A stretch of 64,000 nucleotides of DNA from Metridium senile (taxonomy: Eukaryota; Cnidaria; Anthozoa; Actiniaria; Metridiidae): positions 17,009,281-17,073,280 of the forward strand of contig OX459098.1 of the NCBI GenBank assembly GCA_949775045.1, given 5' to 3'. Of the stretch, positions 60,001 through 64,000 are shown one piece after another. Made by a program: the position numbers and the translations under genes. Every line of letters starts with the position of its first letter. Positions within the stretch are counted from its first letter, which is position 1. The notes beneath the pieces are model-generated. The model ran no database searches, was not told the DNA's origin, and worked only from the letters and a program-made list of their open reading frames with translations.

Positions 60001-61911
60001 TTTCTTAAATGCACTCTATCTAAAACCTTCCAAAGTAAACTAAAAGAGACTTTAGAGTTAAAAGGAAAATATATTTGAAATGTACAACAACCATCTCATC
60101 TCACTATCACTACATTCGATATTTACAACACACAACTCTGCTAACATGTTGATTTTTGCTGAAAGAGGAAAACTGAATGACCCAGATAAAAACCCTTGTG
60201 GCACAGGAGAGAGCAACACATCAAACAAACTCAACTCACATATAAATCCATCACCAAGCCAGGACTCGAACCTGGATCACAGGGTCAGAGGCACACTTGT
60301 TTACTAATCCACTATACTCCACCAAGGCCACCCACAAACACACTACTGTTACTTACAAGACTCAACTTCAATATCACATTTCCAAGATTCTTTGCTAACT
60401 ACATCATATTTTAAAATTGGAGAATACATTTTATGATAAATTGGGCTTCCTGTGTTAAAATATTAGCTGAAACAGGAAGCCCAATAATAAAGTTTTGTAC
60501 AGTTGACTTACTTTTTTTATAACAATATTTTTCAACCCTACTCCGCCTTGACTTTCAATATTATGACAAAGAACTATATAATTCTACATTATCTTTGTTT
60601 TAGATATTCCACTTCGGTACTGCACATCAGGATGGTAACTCATCCATACGCTTCACAGCTGTATGCCTAGGTAAAGATTTTGACATGTCCTTTGATCAGA
60701 AAATATGGCTATCCAATATCTCCGTTGCTCCTGGAAAGGTTTACAACTTTCATATTGACCTGACTAGTCGTAAGTGCACTGGAGTGTTAGCAGATTCAGC
60801 GTCGGCTGAATTTCCTTGTGTGCATCCGTATCGCCATGGTATATTTGGATCAAGGTATAATTACCTAATGGCTAGTGATAGACCAGGACATAATATACCA
60901 TACAGGGATGTAGTCAAGGTAAGGAAGACCAGAATTTGTATGGCTATGAAAAGCTCACGGCACAAACAAGGTCAACGCACACATTTCTAGAAACATGGGG
61001 CACACACACATGCACTGAACTTATCGCAGTCATATGAAATCTGTTCTATTTCCAGTTTAGTAGAAATACTTATGTTTTGATTGATTGATTGATTTGAGAA
61101 CTTCAGATTTTTTAATTTTTCTTATAATTACCTACTGCAATTTTAGAAATACAACATTTAGCACAAAAAAAGAATTTGCACACTATGGCTAAAAGTCCAC
61201 TAAAAAGTAATTTACTAATAAACAACACACAAGGAATAAGATAACACATACATACAAACTATATATAAAGTGTGTAGACAGATTCAGTACATTTTACAAA
61301 TGACTGTACAATATGGAATCTATGTTCACATACATGTATCAAGCATTTGGGGCAAACTCATGTGGTGCCATGTGACCTTTATTTTGGTGTTAATGTCTAT
61401 TTTATTTTGTATCTATATTATATATATATATATGATAGGTAATATAATGAAATTTGTAAGACTGTAAAAAATGTTGACTTAACTTTACTGACGTTTCGAG
61501 CTTTAGCCCTTCGTCAGAGTAAAAGAGAGGTTGTTGGCTAAACACAGCCTTATGCGTAATAAAAATAGTAGTTTTCTTACTTATTTCATTGTGTTTAATA
61601 TATTCCAGTTTGACGACCAGGGTCATCAGAGACAAGTATGGAGGTCACACGGAGTCATAGGAGAACCAGCTTTTGTACCACGCCTTGGATACCAATCGTG
61701 GAGATCTGGGGATGAAGATGATGGCTACGTCATTGTTCAGTGCTACATTCCTGAGCGTGACGTCACTGAGTTTTGCATATTGGATGCAAAGGATCTTGGG
61801 AAGGGCCCTATTGCTCGTATTAAGTTAAAACATCACATTCCTTATGGTTTTCATGGTACCTTTACACCTGAAGTGTTTCTCACTCCACCGGTTGTCAAAG
61901 CCAAACTATAA
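51038..61911 (+). CDS. Carotenoid oxygenase (RPE65/BCO/CCD family)
   Basis: Six exons: 51038-51236, 53140-53399, 54581-54718, 58075-58419, 60604-60918, 61609-61911; 519 aa, normal for the family. Phases join as 1, 0, 0, 0, 0. These non-haem iron enzymes split carotenoids or apocarotenoids (RPE65 isomerises retinyl esters). The four iron ligands are present: H191 (AAHYRID), H243 (YAHDF), H317 (PFHIFHF, aligned to the FHH site) and H501 (GFHGTF). The N-terminus has GTFFRNGPG and HPIDGDGMV where animal BCO enzymes usually have HWFDG. This and the absence of a mitochondrial leader make the subfamily and substrate open. No membrane segment. It shares a short divergent promoter region with the CUB receptor. 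The introns are full of MITEs but splice sites look intact. Confidence 0.93.
51828..51877. repeat. Perfect 50-bp palindrome
   Basis: gatatcttcacatgtgaaaa continues to a symmetric centre at acatgt, with no spacer. In intron 1 of the oxygenase. Confidence 0.95.
51967..52082. mobile_element. Fold-back repeat, ~115 bp
   Basis: attacatgg.....gagat...atcttc..gtgttg pairs with caacactcgaagat...atctc.....ccatgtaat. Confidence 0.7.
52102..52233. mobile_element. 132-bp MITE, TA duplication
   Basis: Ends GAGTTGAGGTTC, inverted; TA at 52100-52101 and 52234-52235. One of several MITEs here that begin 5'-GAG after TA. Confidence 0.88.
52495..52600 (-). mobile_element. Possible SINE/LINE 3' tail
   Basis: On the minus strand the sequence gcgcatttgatt...tttgcgctatataagtaataaa resembles the common tail of these retroposons. 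The body is not recognisable. Confidence 0.4.
53702..54074. mobile_element. MITE (GAGTACAAA family) interrupted by another MITE
   Basis: Ends GAGTACAAATAT and, inverted, GAGTACAAACATTAAAAGCG, with TA at 53700-53701 and 54075-54076. The body (gtactaaatagtgctaatta, acaatagaaaacaatagaat) matches the element at 62675-62815 in reverse and a fragment at 59935-60016. Removal of 53716-53945 restores the family sequence. Confidence 0.9.
53716..53945. mobile_element. 230-bp MITE nested in a MITE, TA duplication
   Basis: Ends GAGCGAAAACACTAGAACC and, inverted, GAGCAAAAACACTAGAACC; TA at 53714-53715 and 53946-53947. Confidence 0.9.
54189..54551. mobile_element. 363-bp MITE next to oxygenase exon 3
   Basis: GAATAGTTTCACATAAGCCGG and, inverted, GAGTAGTTCCGTATAAGCCGG, with TA on both sides. 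Long inverted arms (ttcttgtatgctaatgtg...). It ends 29 bp before exon 3, so the acceptor region lies beside it. Confidence 0.88.
54823..55460. mobile_element. ~640-bp palindromic element with a third partial arm
   Basis: The ends acgaagtgactaaacatccg are inverted. The block ctagaaaactaaaaaaaccg to aactaaacgtccggcagtct occurs once forward (54857-55000) and twice reversed (55064-55205, 55292-55430). In intron 3 of the oxygenase. Confidence 0.8.
55616..55688. repeat. 73-bp palindrome, 36-bp perfect arms
   Basis: gtgaacgagtttgtggcgga... pairs exactly around a single T at 55652. Confidence 0.97.
55718..57125. mobile_element. Decayed DNA transposon with SAP and THAP coding remnants
   Basis: Perfect 20-bp inverted ends AAACGAGGCTTACACAGCGT (55718-55737, 57106-57125). 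The plus-strand open frame to 56022 holds a SAP-like segment (DLRKRKVEELKAIL, GKKDDLV; nt 55834-55920). On the minus strand 56946-56745 is a broken THAP zinc finger (see next entry). THAP domains are the DNA-binding part of P-element and Kolobok-type transposases. No target duplication seen. In intron 3 of the oxygenase. Confidence 0.65.
56745..56946 (-). pseudogene. THAP-type zinc-finger remnant
   Basis: In one frame ECACFGCSNAQYSTKDD matches the start (C..xGC.N), then after a frameshift FKFP and PW, then after a stop ICEEHFKRED (the C..HF end). All C2CH ligands are traceable but in broken frames. Confidence 0.6.
57206..57448. mobile_element. 243-bp MITE, TA duplication
   Basis: Ends GGGTTTTCCGATTTA, inverted, flanked by TA (57204-57205, 57449-57450). 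Confidence 0.85.
59427..59682. mobile_element. 256-bp MITE, TA duplication
   Basis: CACCTATTTCAATTAACG and its mirror; arms extend ~75 bp (gttgtccatctggaatggtt). In oxygenase intron 4. Confidence 0.9.
60065..60335 (-). mobile_element. tRNA-derived SINE, minus strand
   Basis: The minus strand reads ggtggagtatagtgg (A-box-like) and ggttcgagtcctgg (B box), then a body with gttgctctctcctgtgccac and ctgggtcattcagttttcct. A different family from the SINE at 8.7 kb. Confidence 0.75.
60435..60487. repeat. Hairpin, ~18-bp arms
   Basis: attgggcttcctgt...acaggaagcccaat with a 16-19-base loop; a possible micro-MITE. Confidence 0.8.
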
Positions 61912-62135
61912 CAAAATATATTTTCACGAATTTTGATTTCACATAGGAGTCTTATTCAGGTTTTTATTTCGTGTTTTTTAGAACAGTTGACACTAGTTAT
62001 TTTACAAAAAGAAGTTTATTTTAGTTTTAAAGTTCTTATTGTTCAATAGTACATGTCAGATATGTTTTTGGCACGAAATGAAAACTTTTTCCACATATTT
62101 TATCTTTGTTTAATTTACATACAACCAAGGCTTAA

Positions 62136-62253
62136 CCTGAGCAATTATAAACTGGTCTATTTTGTTACCTTGTAGCATATAATTGTATACTACCTGTAAC
62201 AAAATAGACCAGTTTCGCAACATAGACCGGTTTCGAGTTTGTAATTGCTCAGG
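62136..62253. mobile_element. 118-bp TTAA-flanked MITE
   Basis: CCTGAGCAATTA and its mirror are bounded by TTAA at 62132-62135 and 62254-62257. Inner arms aactggtctattttgttac are also inverted. It lies about 220 bp after the oxygenase stop. Confidence 0.85.
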
Positions 62254-62478
62254 TTAAGACGTTCCGAGGAAAAAAAACTGCAGAGTCATTTTACTTTAAT
62301 TTGAAATGGGTTTTCTGTAGTGTTCATGAGGAAGAATGAAGTGAGGAAGATTTAGACTGTTTTGATCTCTCTTTCAACTGTTGAATGAAAAAAACGCTCA
62401 AGAGGGCCTGTACAGCAGTTGAGGTTCAAAAAGTGTTGTTCCAACACAGGAGGCATAGTATGAAAAGCACATTATTCA

Positions 62479-62506
62479 AGAGAGAGAGAGAGAGAGAGAG
62501 AGAGAA
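62479..62506. repeat. (GA)n microsatellite
   Basis: About 12 uninterrupted ga units. Confidence 0.9.
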
Positions 62507-62674
62507 ACGAGAAATTAATGCACGTTGAGAAAGCAATACCCTGTAATCAAACAAGTAAATTGAGTAATGTTGGCATAGTAAAGAGGGTGTTTCTCTAGTG
62601 TGCAAGAAAATATATTTTGTATCATCAATTTTATTTAAAAAATATAAATTGAGTGCTAAATTATTATAAATTTA

Positions 62675-62815
62675 GAGTACAAACATTAGAAGCGTGCAAC
62701 ATAAATAGTACTAAATAGTGATATTTTATGCTAATTCTATTGTTTTCTATTGTTTAATCAGCACTATTTAGTACTAATTAGTACTACTTGTTTCACGGGT
62801 ATTATATTTGCACTC
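62675..62815. mobile_element. 141-bp intact MITE of the GAGTACAAA family
   Basis: TA at 62673-62674 and 62816-62817. Same body as 53702-54074 without the insertion, in the other orientation. Confidence 0.9.
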
Positions 62816-63197
62816 TAGTGCAAAATTATAAATGTTAAGATGTAGGTGTCAAGGAGTTATTAAACAAGGTTTATGGATACCAAATATTACTCTGTTCATC
62901 CATTTATTCCTTTGTTCTTTCATTCATCCGTTCGTTCATCCGTATATCAATCCCGGAATTCCAACCATATATCTATCCATTTCTCTATTCATGCCCCTAT
63001 TTATCATTCACCATATCACTCATTTTTCTCAAATTTTATTACAGCAATAATTGTATTCTGTATAATTTTTGCCGGTATCTGGTATGATATTTCAGTCAAG
63101 TTCACATATATATCTGACTTTGAAAACTAGCTTTTTCACTTTCATTTGTATTACTTGGTTTTCTGCTCTTTTAAAAAATATTTTAAATATCATAAAG

Positions 63198-63620
63198 CTG
63201 ATGTTACACGCGACGATATTCAGCGACGAGTTTTCGCGATACGGGTTGATAATTTCTAATGCATGTTACACGAGCCGTTTTTTCGCGCAATATTCCTACG
63301 AATTCAACATGTTACACAGGACAATTTTTCGCGATTTCTGTAATGGTAACATCGTCCCCGGCTCCCAAGCAGCGGTTCATGACATCAGATCGATCCCCGA
63401 ACTGCATTCTGGGTAGGTGTTGCGCAAAAAATCGACGACAAAGCTGTTACATGCACCAACTTGCTGAATATTCGTCATTTCGCATTGCAAGTTTTTGAAG
63501 TTGAATCAAAAACTCGCAACGTGTTGCCGTATCCGAATATCTGCGTAACACGCATCAATTTTTTGCGCAACGGCGTATCGCGAAAAATTGTCGCTGAAAA
63601 TCGTTGCGTGTAACATCACC
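63198..63620. mobile_element. ~420-bp inverted-repeat MITE
   Basis: ctgatgttacacgcgacgat and, inverted, gtgatgttacacgcaacgat. Many internal ttttcgcga / gttacac words. The target duplication is uncertain (taaag on both sides). ORFs inside are by-products. Confidence 0.75.
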
Positions 63621-63624
63621 TTAA

Positions 63625-64000
63625 AGCTACTAGGCCGGGTGTACACCTTTCAATTAATCGTTCGGGTTGTATTTCTGCACTCTACCACCATAACAATTTC
63701 CTTAGTTATATATATACATCAGTACTAAATAATATAAATATGGAATTAGAAACCTTTGAACCGGATTGATCTAAGTTATAACATTTTCTCTCTATCCATC
63801 CATTTATCCGTTCGCGATATACAGTAATTGCAAAACTAAGATGTACACATTCCTCGTCAGTTTGGACACCTGCCGAGTTTGTTGTCGATTAAGAGCCTAC
63901 TGAGGCGTTGCGGGGGATAAAGCGTTGCTTGGCAACACCAAGAACGTCTGCCGCGTCAATGAAGTACCTCGTTACCATGGAGTGTATTTGCGACAACAAG
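63625..64000. other. Intergenic end of window, nothing recognised
   Basis: No ORF with a known motif, no repeat structure that I can support. Confidence 0.5.

Overview
The window looks like nuclear DNA of a cnidarian, most likely an anthozoan (coral or sea anemone). The reasons are GT-AG introns, AT-rich sequence full of small DNA transposons, and secreted modular proteins built from PAN/apple, EGF, discoidin (F5/8 type C), ShKT, CUB and LDLa domains. The species cannot be named from the sequence. There are five intact or nearly intact protein-coding genes, one broken Fic-domain gene, and a very dense repeat fraction. All splice sites were read by eye from consensus, reading phase and domain continuity.

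Layout. 1-0.8 kb: a Fic-domain ORF broken by one in-frame stop. About 1.0-12 kb: no host gene, but a set of elements inserted into one another. A satellite-carrying repeat (copy A) is split at TTAA by a 9.0-kb element with ~725-bp inverted arms. That element contains a second element with a 7-8-bp target duplication, which contains a third with a TTAA duplication and ~795-bp arms, plus a tRNA-derived SINE. 12-15 kb: small inverted-repeat elements and little else.

15.1-44.1 kb: three tandem, same-strand paralogues (15135-22904, 27873-32955, 35385-44059). Each starts with its own near-identical signal-peptide exon, followed by a PAN/apple exon and an EGF exon. A calcium-binding EGF exon is intact in genes 2 and 3 and survives only as a relic in gene 1. 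Each gene then ends in a different module: an F5/8 type C (discoidin) domain in gene 1, a short ShKT-like domain in gene 2, and a ~148-residue domain I do not recognise in gene 3. Exon phases match throughout (1, 0, 1, 1), so tails can be exchanged without breaking the frame. This tail-swapped secreted adhesion/recognition family is the most interesting system in the window. Its introns carry a LINE fragment, TTAA elements, a 1.9-kb fold-back element with inverted 21-bp tandem repeats, and trinucleotide-rich tracts.

44.3-48.7 kb: a large ~74-bp satellite array (copy C) with the flank of the same mobile repeat; copy B lies at 23.4-26.5 kb. 48.8-50.7 kb, minus strand: an intronless type I membrane receptor with three CUB domains, one LDLa, one membrane segment and two PPxY motifs. 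366 bp away in divergent orientation, 51.0-61.9 kb, plus strand: a complete six-exon carotenoid oxygenase (RPE65/BCO/CCD family, 519 aa) with all four iron-binding histidines. Its introns hold many TA- and TTAA-flanked MITEs, one inserted inside another, a SINE, and a decayed THAP/SAP-coding transposon. 62-64 kb: intergenic MITEs only.
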